A stretch of DNA of 64,000 nt from Channallabes apus. Lineage: Eukaryota; Chordata; Actinopteri; Siluriformes; Clariidae. Of this stretch, positions 11,461 to 23,110 are shown piece after piece. The stretch is from the NCBI GenBank assembly GCA_030522415.1, contig CM060118.1:30183651-30247650 (forward strand). Reading direction: 5' to 3'. Each line of letters starts with the position of its first letter. Within the stretch, counting starts at the first letter, position 1. The notes under the pieces are model-generated. The model was not told where the DNA came from. It ran no database searches and worked only from the letters and a program-made list of their open reading frames with translations. A program made the position numbers and the translations under genes.

Positions 11461-13704
11461 TCCTTAATCAGTATGAAGTAATGATGATGGCGAGGTAAAA
11501 CTCACTTACAATATAAATATTTCATAATTACTCATAATTACAAATAGCAGCAATAATGGCAGCAAGAAGCCTATAGTTTCTTAGATGTCTGCTTTAGGTC
11601 TGCTAAGAGGGAAAAAATTAAGCTTCACATGCTGTTAATTGCTGTTGATAATCCACCATATAATAGAGAACTGTTTCCCTGATTTGGACTTCCCCAGAAG
11701 AACCACATTTTTGGTCTCTACCAGCTTGTAACACGTGTCTAACAGGTATTCATTGTTCTTACCTACTGTACTTGGTACAGGTGTGTATAGAGCTGACTGA
11801 GAGGAAATATAATAAATAAATATTTGCAGTTGAAAATGTTCAACTGAAATATTAGAGTAAAATCAGACCCAATGGTCACTTTTTTTTGCATGTAAAGCTT
11901 TCAGCCCTAAGGGATAGTAAAATAAAAAATCTGAATGTCACACGCCATGCAACATCTTTTATTTTCAATCATTTACAAATTACATTATCATGAATTACAT
12001 GAACTTCCCATCATCAAAGTAAATACCTGGCCATTACTTTACATTCTAGATTATTTCTTCCACGTCCAAATGTGAATGGGTTCTCCTTAGGACATCTCTT
12101 CAAGCCGGAAGTGCTGCTTGTTGAGTAAACAGCCATACACCTTTCAGCTGCTCAGCCATTTTTAAACGTGGCCACCTGTAGATTATCACCCTGCCTTGTC
12201 AAGTACGTCTGGCTCTGGACAGGAGGGAGCATAATCCTGACAGATTACCCTGATTTGGATAGTGACCTTCAGTCGGGCTCATCAAAGACCCCTTGAGCAT
12301 GAAGGAGGCTCTGGTTTAGGGGACTAAAAGCAGTGATCTCTGAAAGGCATTGCCTATGTCAGGAGGCTTGGTGCACAACTGAACAAGGCTCACCGGGGGA
12401 ATGGGTAGAACCTGAGACGTTCCTGTAAAGTAATGTGGAATAAGTTGACTTGGTGTTGAAGGGCACATTGAGTGGAAATGTTTACATCAGGCAAACTATT
12501 GTAAGAGGATTCTAAGGACAGACACCACAAAGCTTCACATGCTATTCATTACTGATAATAATCCTACAAACTGTATAGTAGAGCAGTGTTTCCCAAACCT
12601 GTGTATGGAGTTCCCCAGAAAGTCCACATTTTTGATCACTTTCCAAACACCCAACACTGAGGTATTTAGTTACTGTACCACTGACTTGAGTTAGTATAGG
12701 TGATGAAAAACCTAGAGAAAACACTACACTATTAGAACTCATAAGAGTTTCTTGGTCGTCCCTTTGGGAGAACCCTAAATAATTCTATTTTTTTTTTCTT
12801 TAAGGAAAAGTGTACATTATTTTGGAAGCTAAAAACTCTAAATAAACCATTAAAGAACCCCTGAAGAACCCATAATTATATGCACTGTAGGGAATGTGTG
12901 CCTCATTTAATAGGCATATTATTGCACATACCCACATTACACCAAACCCAAAAAAACACTAATAAATTGCAACCCTAGTGATATTTGAAATGGTTATGCT
13001 ATATTGCATTTGATGGAATGTGGCATTTCAGTGAAAACTATAGGCAAATGGGAAAAATGACTCTTTTTCCGCAGTTTCCGCTCAGCAACAGTGTTTTGGG
13101 GATTTCTCATCCTTTCTTTTCCTATCCTCTAACAATAGAGAAGAGTGGGCCGAATAGAGAAGGAAGAGATTTGCTTGAGAAAATAAACGTGTGAAATAAA
13201 CACTGGATCTATTGGTGTCACGTTTCTGTAAAAACGCAGGCCTCTGTGCAGGGACCGGGTATGGTAACATAATGAGGATAATCATGTTGCTGCTGAAATC
13301 CATCCGCTCAGAGACTGCAGGCAGCAGCCAGAGAATAACACACACGCACGCACACACACACACATGGTTTAAGGAGAACAGCAAAGTATGAGTGGAAGCA
13401 CCTTCTCAACACCACCTACGCCACTCCGTCTGTATTATTGTTAGCTGGTGTAATTTATTCATGGAAATCACCCAGGTTTATGTGAGAGGAAAAACTTAAA
13501 ATTCATTACTGATATTAATCGACCATCTAATAGGGCAGAGTGTCTTCAAAACAGCTTTTGGTTGATAAAAAACAATTGCAAGTGTTTGTCTTACTGATAT
13601 TTCTATCTTTTTCTGCTTATTGATGTGTCCTACTGATCCCATGTTAGTCTTCCTATCCTTACTTAGACCTTAGTAGCTAGAACAAAACTTTTTATTACTT
13701 TTAT
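11461..13704. other. Non-coding DNA
   Basis: No gene supported. It contains two related segments: 11626-11710 and 12532-12615 share CTTCACATGCT, ATAATCC, ACCA/ACAA and CTGTTTCCC...TTCCCCAGAA, so a diverged local duplication or a small repeat family may be present. A (CA)n tract lies at about 13338-13362. Confidence 0.45.
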
Positions 13705-14070
13705 TAAATCACTCATCGTCTAGATCGCTTAATCCTGTATACAGGGCTTCGGGAGGCCTGAAATCCATCCCAGGAGATCTAGTGCATGAGGTGGGGTATA
13801 CTGTACCTTGGATGGGGTATCAATCCGTCATGGGGAACACACATACTCACACAATCACACACTACTGGCAATTTGTGGAACGCCAGTTAGCCTTGACTGC
13901 ATGTTTTTGGACTGTGGGAGGAAACTGGAGTACCCAGAGGAAACCCACCAAGCACGGGGAGAACATGCAAACACCATGCACACAGACCACAAGATGGGAA
14001 TCGAACGCTTTCCGGGAATCAAACCCCGACCATGGAGGTGCAAGATCACCGTGCTAACCACTAACCCACT
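13705..14070 (-). repeat. SINE with tRNA-like head and L2-type tail (same family as 18267-18647)
   Basis: In minus orientation it contains the family phrases: the head near 14066-14000 (TTAGCACGGTGATCTTGCACCTCC), then TGCATGTTCTCCCCGTGCTTGG, CCAGTTTCCTCCCACAGTCC, ATGCAGTCAAGGCTAACTGG, and the tail side ending GGATTAAGCGATCTAGACGATGAG near 13710. The copy is nearly full length but diverged. Confidence 0.82.
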
Positions 14071-16822
14071 TTTATTAATCTATTTTTAAAAGAAAATCCG
14101 ATAGATTTCTTTTAACCAAATGCAGTTTTCATCATTGTTGGAACATTTGGTTTCCACACACACACACAAAAGTAAAAAAAAAAAAAAATAATAATAAATT
14201 GTATATCCCTCGCAGTTGCACCAAAATAAATCAGGTTAGCTGCAATTTCACGTGAAATACGGATGTATATTTGAGGAATTAATTACAATGTGCATACGCA
14301 TACACATGAACAGACACAAAAGAAGATAATTTTAGAAAATCAGAGAAACCGATCCTTTCTCCTACACACAGCTGACAGTAACCCAAGCCCAGGCTCTGCT
14401 CCTGATTGTGGATGCACATACTCCTATGGGAGATCCTGAGAGGACAATCCAAAAACAAATTACTTCACCAAAACTCTGCATCACAGCACTTCAATGCTTT
14501 ATTTAAAATAGCACACGAGTCTGCCAACAAAGCTCACGGGTGAGCGCCAATCAACTAGACATATGCGTCCAAAGCAAGCAAGTCCGGTCCTAAAATGACA
14601 AATGAGGTCAGGGCACACTCCAGTTAAAGTTTATTGTAACCAATTACAGCACAGAGTGATATTCCTCTTATCTGTCAACAAAAAAAAAGTATAACTAAAT
14701 TATTGTAATTTTGATGTCTTCAACCCCACCCATATACAGTGTATCTAATAACCATCAGTAGAATCAATGACTGTGTTGATGTTTTGTTGCAGTGGTGGTG
14801 GTGTGAAGTGAGGCATGCTGGGGTGCGGGGGTTGGAGGAAGTATCACGTTTCAGTGTCTGCAAGTGCATTTGTGTGTGAGTGTGCACAAGTGTGTGTGTG
14901 TGTGCGTGTGTGTTTGTATGTATGTGTGTACAAGAAAACTTCTCCTCTCTCATAACTTCTCAGATTTCCTTTCTCTCTCACCCCATCCCTTGAGTCAGGA
15001 TCATCCACCTGCCTCTTGAGTGTGTGTGTGTGTGTGCACTGAAAACAATAGCTGGCTAGGCTGCATCCCTCCTCAGGCACTGAGATTTTGCACCCTCTCT
15101 TCTGAGCCTGGGAAAGGAAGTACACCTGTAACTCTAGCCTGACTCTGAAGGTTATACAGTCAACGTATTTTCTGTCTCGTAAGAATTTTTTTTTTTTGTA
15201 CCGAAATTTTAATTAATTGTTAGTTTTTAAAAATGTAATATGTAATAACTTGAAAAATCAATGAGAACACTCATAACTCTGGAAAGATGTGTGTAAGTTG
15301 TTCCAGGACTGAGCAGAGAAACAGGCATCCTGGGAAGAGCTGGAACCTTGAGTTTTCCACTGCCAATCAATGTAGGGGAAAAAGACGTTACGGAAAAAAA
15401 AGAGAGTTGATCGAAAAGGTGCAAATGGAACCTGCCATTTTGCAGGCCATTCATTTCCTTGGGTATTTAAGCAAATATTATGAAGATATTATTAGATGTT
15501 GCACAGTCAATCCATCACTTTCCACAAACTCCAAATTTTAGCCCACTCCATTCGCTTTGTCATAATTACTCATTCCAGGCTTTTCACACTGACGTCTCTT
15601 TTTCCCACCAGCAAGTCTTATAGCAGCAAGAAAACACATTACCGCGCTAAAGTCTTCTGCTGTACAAGCAGCCGCAAGCCAGGCGTTGGAGAAATAAACT
15701 TATAGGCAGGTGGAAAAAGCTAGCATGACAGATACAGCTTAGCTTAAGCAGTCAACCCACCAGCATATATTACACAGGTGCTGAGAACATTAATGCTGGC
15801 TACGCACTACAGCGTAACAAAAGTCTTGGAGGAGATATAAAATTTATAAGAGACCAAATATCTAGAAATAATAATAAAAAGAAATCCCACTTTCATTACA
15901 CACTGATGGAAATTTGACATTAAAGAACAAATCGAGGATCCTTTCTTAGTTGAGGTTATTTGCGGGAAGCATAATGAGTGATTCTATTGAATCCTTTTTT
16001 AAAAACAGTTTTAGCAAAACCATCAAACTGAATGATAGACCTAATGATGACCGAACTGCAGACAGTAAGATAGTAATTTTAATACTTAACAAGTCTGATT
16101 AGGATAAGCTATTCTTACTCTCAGCAGAAACAGTTTCAAGGTCACATTTGAAAGTGTTTTAACGGCACTAATCCACAGTTTCAATAACTGACTGTTGAGG
16201 TTTCTGTCTGTAGTTCTGGGTAATTCTACATGATTACCTGTAACCTAGACCAAATCTATAACAGGTGATAGATGGACTGCGGAATTCCTTCTGTGCTTAA
16301 AATTTAAGTGCTTGTCAAAAGGGAAGTAGTACAGCCACGTCCAGCGAAAGACTGGAAAGAAAAAACCCTCTCAGTCCATCTTAGAGTGGCTTTTATAGAG
16401 CTCCAAGCTCAGCCTGGGCGAGAGAGATAATTGGCCGATGGATATTTCAGACACTCAACTCTCCACGTTCCAAGCTCTCCGGGTCCCAGCCGGCCGGAAG
16501 CAAGGGCTTCTGGGATAGATTTATACAGGCTCTGGCCTAAATTGCACATGTCAGGGTCGACTCGCGCTAATATTAATATTAATTCCTTTTGGACGGAGAG
16601 CTGATTCTGGCAAGCCTAGCACGTCTGGAGTTCTAAGTAGTTTTCCATGAACCTACCATAGCACTGAGGCTTTGGAGATATGATGACAAAACCGCCTCTC
16701 CCTCTCATTCTCTAGCTTTCTCTTTCACACACCACAAAACTCCACCTCTTCCTCCTCCACCTCACACTCTTCATAAATCTGGAGTAGTAGTAAGAATCTA
16801 AAAACTGCATGTTCAGCTGTTT

Positions 16823-16889
<67 letters not shown>

Positions 16890-18223
16890 ACAGGACATAC
16901 AAATAGCAAAAGACTAAATGTAAAATAAATTATTATTAGAATAGGCATTTGGGTATCAAATCATACAAACAAATCGCATAATTAACTAAGCAGAATATAA
17001 AACAGCATTTATTGAAATATATTTCAAAGTTCATGAAAAAAAATGTTATAAGTTACACCGAGTAATGTGTTCACTAGAAGTCTGTAAATAATCAAAGCCT
17101 CAAAAGGTCTTTCTGCCCATAGGCGCTTAGCCGCCAGGCAGGTCCTTCGCTTCTGATGCAGAGTCAGATTTGACGTTCCATTCATTATAAATATAGCGGC
17201 AGTGAACCGATCTGGGATCAGTTGTCTGGGGATTTTCTGTAACATGAGCCTAAGCTACAGGCCTGCTTCTGATCTGTCCCCAAGCAGCCCAATCGGCCAT
17301 AAACACTGCTGCTTTGAGTTCATTTGCAGCGTGCCGGCAGCCAAAGACATCATTATACCTGATCCCACAAGTGCCTCGGAGTGGTATCGAAGCTAAAAGG
17401 AAGGAGGCCTGCACTATAGCAAACAGAAGGACCCCACACTAACCCACCATGGTGCATGGTGCTTTCACTAAGACTATTATGGAGCAATTAACAGCACACA
17501 GGAACAGAGCTGTTTCTACTGCCAGAATAAACCAATGTCATGTGATGTCATGGATGAAATGTGCGCATTTCTCATTCCAATGCATGCCAACTAGCACATT
17601 ATGTTTTGTAAGCTGAACAATATTCGCTAAAGCCAGCAAATAGATTTCGGGTTTGGAGACCCGAATTTGGTTCCTCTTTGACTTTTAAGCAATCATCTGA
17701 ATAAACAGCATGGAGATGTGAAGACTGTAGTGGCATATCATACCTGGCAACACTTCCCCAGCGAGGTGAAAAAGAACATATTATGATTCTGATACCAAAT
17801 CCTGCTCTGAGCCAAAGCAGCTCCACTGTGGGATTCCATTGCATCAGAGGAATGTTAACTGCCCTGCTCATTTAACAAAGTGGTCAGAGCCACTTCACTC
17901 TCTAATACATCTTCATTAGGCTTCATTACATTCTCAGGTTCTGAAAAACTGGGGAAAAAAAAATCTTATGTGTGCACATTCTTGTGTTGGCATTGCACTT
18001 CCTCCTTAGGCAGGATGTGAGTTCAGCTGGGAGCTGAGCTTATGCAGAAACAATGGCTGAAGCACAAAGTACTATGCAAAACGTAGAAAGTTACCAGCTT
18101 CGAAATGTAGTTTGCATAGTAAAGAATAAGAATGCAAGTTTACACTAATTAAAGTCACAAAAATTGTATAGAGAGTTAACACATCCATTACAAAGTATGT
18201 GCAGATTAAATGTAAATTTAAAC
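14071..18223. other. Non-coding DNA with microsatellites and a low-repeat block
   Basis: Poly(A)/(CA)n at 14156-14190 and TG-rich tracts at about 14870-14935 and 15020-15037. The 16200-16700 and 17080-17400 stretches are higher in GC, free of recognised repeats and rich in homeobox-core-like TAAT/ATTA motifs. They could be non-coding conserved DNA, which cannot be judged without alignment. No gene is supported. Confidence 0.5.
16829..16885. repeat. (AT)n microsatellite
   Basis: Uninterrupted AT dinucleotides for about 57 bp, preceded by a run of T. Confidence 0.97.
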
Positions 18224-18680
18224 TGTTCACATCTTATATATATTGGGTTTTAACTGTTCACATCTTGGCGGCGCGGTGGTGTAGTGGTTAGCACTGTCGC
18301 CTTGCACCTCCAGGGTCTGGGTTCGATTCCCCTGCCAGGCTCGATTCCCGTCTCTGTGTGCATGGAGTTTGCATGTTCTCCCCGTGCTTGGTGGGTTTCC
18401 TCCGGGTACTCCGGTTTCCTCCCACAGTCCAAAGATATGCAGGTTAGGCTAATTGGTGTTCCCAAATTGTCCGTAGTGTGTGATTGGGTGTGTGAATGTG
18501 TGTATGTGTGTGTGCCTTGCGATGGATTGGCACCCTGTCCAGGGTGTACCCCGCCTAGTGCCCGAAGTCTCCTGGGATAGGCTCCAGGTCCCCCGCGACC
18601 CTGAACACAGGATTAAGCGGTATAGAAAATGAATGAATGAATGAATGTTCACATCTTATATAAATTGGGTTTTAACTAGA
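18224..18680. repeat. 31-bp tandem duplication split by a SINE
   Basis: A unit TGTTCACATCTTATATA...GGGTTTTAAC occupies 18224-18254. A second copy starts at 18255 (TGTTCACATCT), is interrupted by the SINE at 18267, and resumes after it at 18648 as TTCACATCTTATATAAATTG, with GGTTTTAAC following. The 10-bp TTCACATCTT appears on both sides of the SINE (18257-18266 and 18648-18657) as its target duplication. Confidence 0.85.
18267..18647 (+). repeat. Full-length SINE, tRNA-like head and (GAAT)n L2-type tail
   Basis: The head carries GGTGGTGTAGTGGTTAGCAC (A box) and GGGTTCGATTCCC (B box), which form an internal RNA polymerase III promoter. The body runs through CATGTTCTCCCCGTGCTTGG, CCTCCCACAGTCCAAAGA, ATTGGCACCCTGTCCAGGGT and GGGATAGGCTCCAGG, and ends AAGCGGTATAGAAAATGAAT with four GAAT units. 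A 10-bp direct repeat flanks it, so the ends are well defined. It is the best preserved of five copies in this window. Confidence 0.93.
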
Positions 18681-19169
18681 GTTGCTGGAGTGATTCTTCT
18701 CTATAATTAGCAAAGAGACCTTGTTTTATATAGAAAGAGTTTTGCTTCATTTAAACCTCTTCCCCAGAGCATGTTATTTTCACAAACAAATATAAATACT
18801 CCTATTATTTTTTCTGTCTTAGAAACCAAAGAAAAATAGCCATAAGGCAAACATATACATTCTAGTCTGCATTACAATGTTTGTTTTCGTCTCAGATGTG
18901 CCGTGAATATTGAGTACTTAAGAGGACTCGCTTTCCCTCAGTATATTTTAAGACCAGTGAGCAGGCAAGGGATAAATCTAATGAGTTTTCATAAACGTCA
19001 GAAATACTAACTGCCGAAATGTAACATTTAGGCACTTGATGCAAATGAGTGCAAACCAAATAAATGATGGATTCAGATTGAACAACTGAAATCTGTGAAA
19101 AACTGATGCAGTGATAAACTGTTTTCTAACAATGTATTGTTATCATTATTACAAAATCAGGCAAGCATG

Positions 19170-19458
19170 TACATTCATTCATTTATCGTCTATACCTGGA
19201 TCCTATCTCTAGAGACTTTGTGCATGAGGATGTTTTACAGGGTGCCAGTCCATCATAGGGCACAGGCACGCAAACACATGAGCAATTTGGGAACGCCAAT
19301 TAACCTAATTTGCATGTCTTTGGACTGTGGAAGGAAACCGGAGTACCCGAAGGAAACCAACCAAACACGTGAAGAACGTGAAAACGCCCCGCTCACACAC
19401 CTGAGGTGGGAATTGAACCCTTGACCCTGGAGGTGAGAAGCCACCGTGCTGCCTAGAC
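19170..19458 (-). repeat. SINE of the 18-kb family, reverse orientation
   Basis: Minus-strand reading has GGCAGCACGGTGGCTTCTCACC in the head, then CGGTTTCCTTCCACAGTCC, ATGCAAATTAGGTTAATTGG and GATGGACTGGCACCCTG, with a tail of ATGAATGAATG adjoining 19172. The middle of the 3' region is shortened relative to the 18-kb copy. Confidence 0.85.
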
Positions 19459-22400
19459 ATACGTATTACAACAATATCTAAACCTGTCACATTATATTAC
19501 TTAAATACTCAAGGCTTCCTCTGACAAACAGAAATAACACTATAACTAACTGTAACATTCTAGTCTAAAGCAAGCATGGAACTTTTTATTGGAACAGCGT
19601 TATAGTCACTGGTATCTCCTTCCCTTATTGTTTAAAAAAAAACAGTGTGCTAATCTCAGCAGACCTTAATAGGGTTGTCACACTCAATATTACTACACCA
19701 ACAGTGGAGGTGTCTGAAAATAGGCTGTTCCTCTCTGTGGAAAAGCTCCCATGAGCCAACTCGGTGCTTTGCAGCTTTTGAACTTGTCATGCCTTTAAGT
19801 TATGATACATTACAGTGTTGTGTTTGGCCTGAGAAAGGATCTGCAATAATCGCTTGGTGTAAAGCTCTGGCTCACCCTGAGCTGTGCTGACGGCTCTCTG
19901 GCCTGGAAAGTACTACTCTCTACTGCGACGTCCTAGGGAGCACGGGTTTCATGAATGCTCCGGCTCAGGTGGAGGTGCCACAGCTGCAGTTAGTGCTGGG
20001 CCAGGGAGTGGACCGGTCCAGGACTCTGGCATGGTCGAGAATTCCAGGCTAAAAGTGAATCAAAAGCCTTGTCAAGTTCAATTGGTTACAGTTGCTGTCA
20101 GAGACATGACTATTCCACTGATTTAACAGAGGCAGTAAAACAAATTCCATATAGCAGTTTTAATATGCTTTTAAACGTACCAGACTGAAGCAGCATTCTT
20201 CATGCAATTACTTAGTGTGTTCAGATAAGACTGCCTCCAGCTAGGCAGTCCACATCCAGCACTTATGTCGAGTGGCAGCTGCAAGAGCATTTGCACTGGT
20301 GGCAACGTTAATAGACATCATTACTAATTAGTGATTGTTAGCACTTGATGACAGACAGTGCTCCTCCTGCTCCTGGACTGCGGGCCATCAGGGAGAAATA
20401 GATCATCATTAGCTGTCTTAAAGGGTGTAGGGGCCAAGCAGCACTCCAGTTAAATAGAGTACCTTCTTCCTTCCTTTTTTACACACCCACACACCTTTTG
20501 TGATTTATTTGAGAACATTTCCAAGCCATTTCATTATATGGTGGTTGAATTAATTTAATATAAGATGAAATTCTAATAGAATTAAAAGGGTACATTTTCT
20601 AATAAGATATTAAACATCTCTAGTCTATAGAGCCAGTTGGGCAAAATGAGCACAAGTTACTGTCGAACTCTTAAAAAAAAAACTGTTCGAATTGAGATTA
20701 GTTTAATCGTGGGGTTTGAAGTCGGCTGCCCCTGACAGGATTGCTCGGTGTGTTGTCAGGGGTAGGAAACACAGTCCACATGCAGACGGCTCATCCGAAT
20801 GCAGTTCTGCTCTCCAGTTCCAGTGGTATTGTTTCAACAGTAAATCTGTCACATCGTGACAAGGCAGCCTGACTTTAATAAGGTATTATTACCCTCCATT
20901 GTTTAGAAGTCGAATCCCTTAAATGAGAGGCAATTACTCAGCAGGCCGCAACGTCCTGACTGTGAGCATTTAGAAGCTCGGAGATGTGTCAGGACCTGTC
21001 CTCCCTTGTCACTAACACTCTTCACACTCAAGCCTGAGGGCCGCGGGGGGGTCATTAAACAAAGAAAAGTCAAATAGTCTAACATTATAATTTAACACAC
21101 ACAGTGGTGGGTTAAATCACTTGCTGAATGTATACTGATCACTTTTAACCCAATGTGTGTCCAGTTTCACAACAGATACTTCTGAGTAAATATGTGTACA
21201 TGTGCACTGGGATGTGACGAACTGGATGGGTGCACATTTAAGATGTAAGCAAGGCTTAAATGGGATTTGCAGCCACACAAAGGTTTTAAGCATAGTGCAA
21301 ATCAGTATACTCTTACAATATAAAAAAACACACAAACAAACATACATCACTTCCTAAGGCTTTGATAGATACACAATCACAATGATATTTTTTATCCTAT
21401 GAAAAAAGACTAACTCTGATTCTCAAGAAACAACCATAACCGAAACTTTCCATGCAGACGACCACAATGGTTGGATCTACACCCTGGATGAATGATGTAG
21501 ATCCAACCTATGCAAAATACAAAAAAGCAAACATTTCAGCATAATCTGACAGGTCATAGCATGTTTTTCTGGACATCATGGGTTTCCCCCATCTGTGCAT
21601 CCCCTCTTCCTTCCTATGACCGGGGCAGCAGTGCTCACTTAGAGGCTAAATATGAGACTTGGATATGAGATATGCATATGAGAACAGCTAAGTATGTGCC
21701 AAGAGGTCCACAGAGAGGTTGCGTGATAAAGGCTCCTCAACCCTATGACCAATGAGGTGTAAGAGTTAAAACACAACTTCCTAGCCTTCATCTGTCAATC
21801 ACAAGTAACAGGGGAATGTGCCAGTGACCCTAGAAGAGGAAGAGGTCCACTGAGGACTAAAAAGAATCCAGTTGGCGAAGCATTCACAAGCATTACAGTG
21901 AAGTGTGAGAAACGTGGTAAGGACAAGCAAATTACTGGTATAAGATACTGTGTTAATATGTTTGCACATTTAAGAATGAAGACAAATGTCAATGAGTGAT
22001 CTTATCACTTTTATGTTTCCATTTTCCACGGTTGTAATTTGGCAATAATAAGAGTAAAAATGCACATCTCCATACAGTATATGGAACAAGGTGATTCTCT
22101 TTCTTTTCTTTCCCTGCCTACACCACTCTTTATGGACAGAGGAACACCTGAGCTTCTGTGGAAATATTTCTTCTGCCCAAGGTTCACTGCTGCAGGGCGT
22201 CTTCTCAATTCTCTCTTTCTCATAATCAGTCTAAAGACATTATCCACTTACTGGAGATGAGCTGAGAGGCTGCGGGGGATACACCACCACAGTAACACAG
22301 TTAGTCTAATGGCCACCAGTGAGGGAGCCTAATGAATTTCAGCTCTGAGCGAGTGAGTTGAAGGAGGGGAAGGGAGCCCCAGGGGGAGACGGGTTGCTCC

Positions 22401-22779
22401 TGGGGCTTGCTAATCGGATGCTCATGTGGAGATTTTGATATCATGCTCATTTTGGGGACAACAGCTTTTATAAGCTCTGTTGACAAGGTGCAGCCTAATG
22501 CAAACAGCCACCCGCTTGCCCTGAGGGCTCAGAATGCAGCTGATGAGTGAAAGATATGAGTGAGACGACAACAGATTCATAAGTGTAATAAGAAATCAAT
22601 AGAATGCTCTTCATATGTTCGTTGGTAACCAATACATATTTTGTTTGCAGAGTTTTATATCTTAAAAACAAAAAAAAAGTTTAGAATAAATTATACTGAA
22701 TTTACTCAGTGTATATACTGAAATTGTTAATTTGTTTTTTAAATGAAAAATTTTGGTTGCATGAAAAAAAGGAACAAAA
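19459..22779. other. Non-coding DNA, low in recognised repeats
   Basis: No gene or RNA gene seen. Blocks at about 20180-20460, 20690-21080 and 22240-22560 are GC-richer than their surroundings and lack repeats, and are candidates for conserved non-coding DNA. A 16-bp near-palindrome around 21472-21510 pairs GGTTGGATCTACA with TGTAGATCCAACC. Confidence 0.5.
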
Positions 22780-23110
22780 AACATTCATTTGTGCAACCAT
22801 ATGAAAAAGGTTATGTATAGGCTTTTTGGTCAATTTCTTCATTGCAGTAAAACAACCTGCTGCCTGCAATTGCACCTAATATTTCATTGGCCGCCTCTAG
22901 CAGTGATTATGGCACACAATGTGGTGACCAATTTATGTGTGAAAATGATTCCTCATGCACCCAGTTTCTGCTCTTACACAAAATCAGTTGGAAAATATCC
23001 CTGTGCCATCAAGAACGAAAAATCCATTGTTGAGATGGTAATTTAGAACATCCAGGTCATCAGCTGACTTCACTTTATTGCCAATAACTTCTGTCTACAC
23101 ATCAAAAACA
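22780..23110 (-). mobile_element. Tc1-like element remnant (same family as 36219-37011)
   Basis: It matches the copy at 31703-32112 in GATTATGGCACACAATGTGG, and GTCATCAGCTGACTTCACTT versus GTCGTCAGCTGACTTCGAG, then TATTGCCA. Orientation is judged from that copy. No inverted ends were found, so it is a fragment. Confidence 0.65.
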
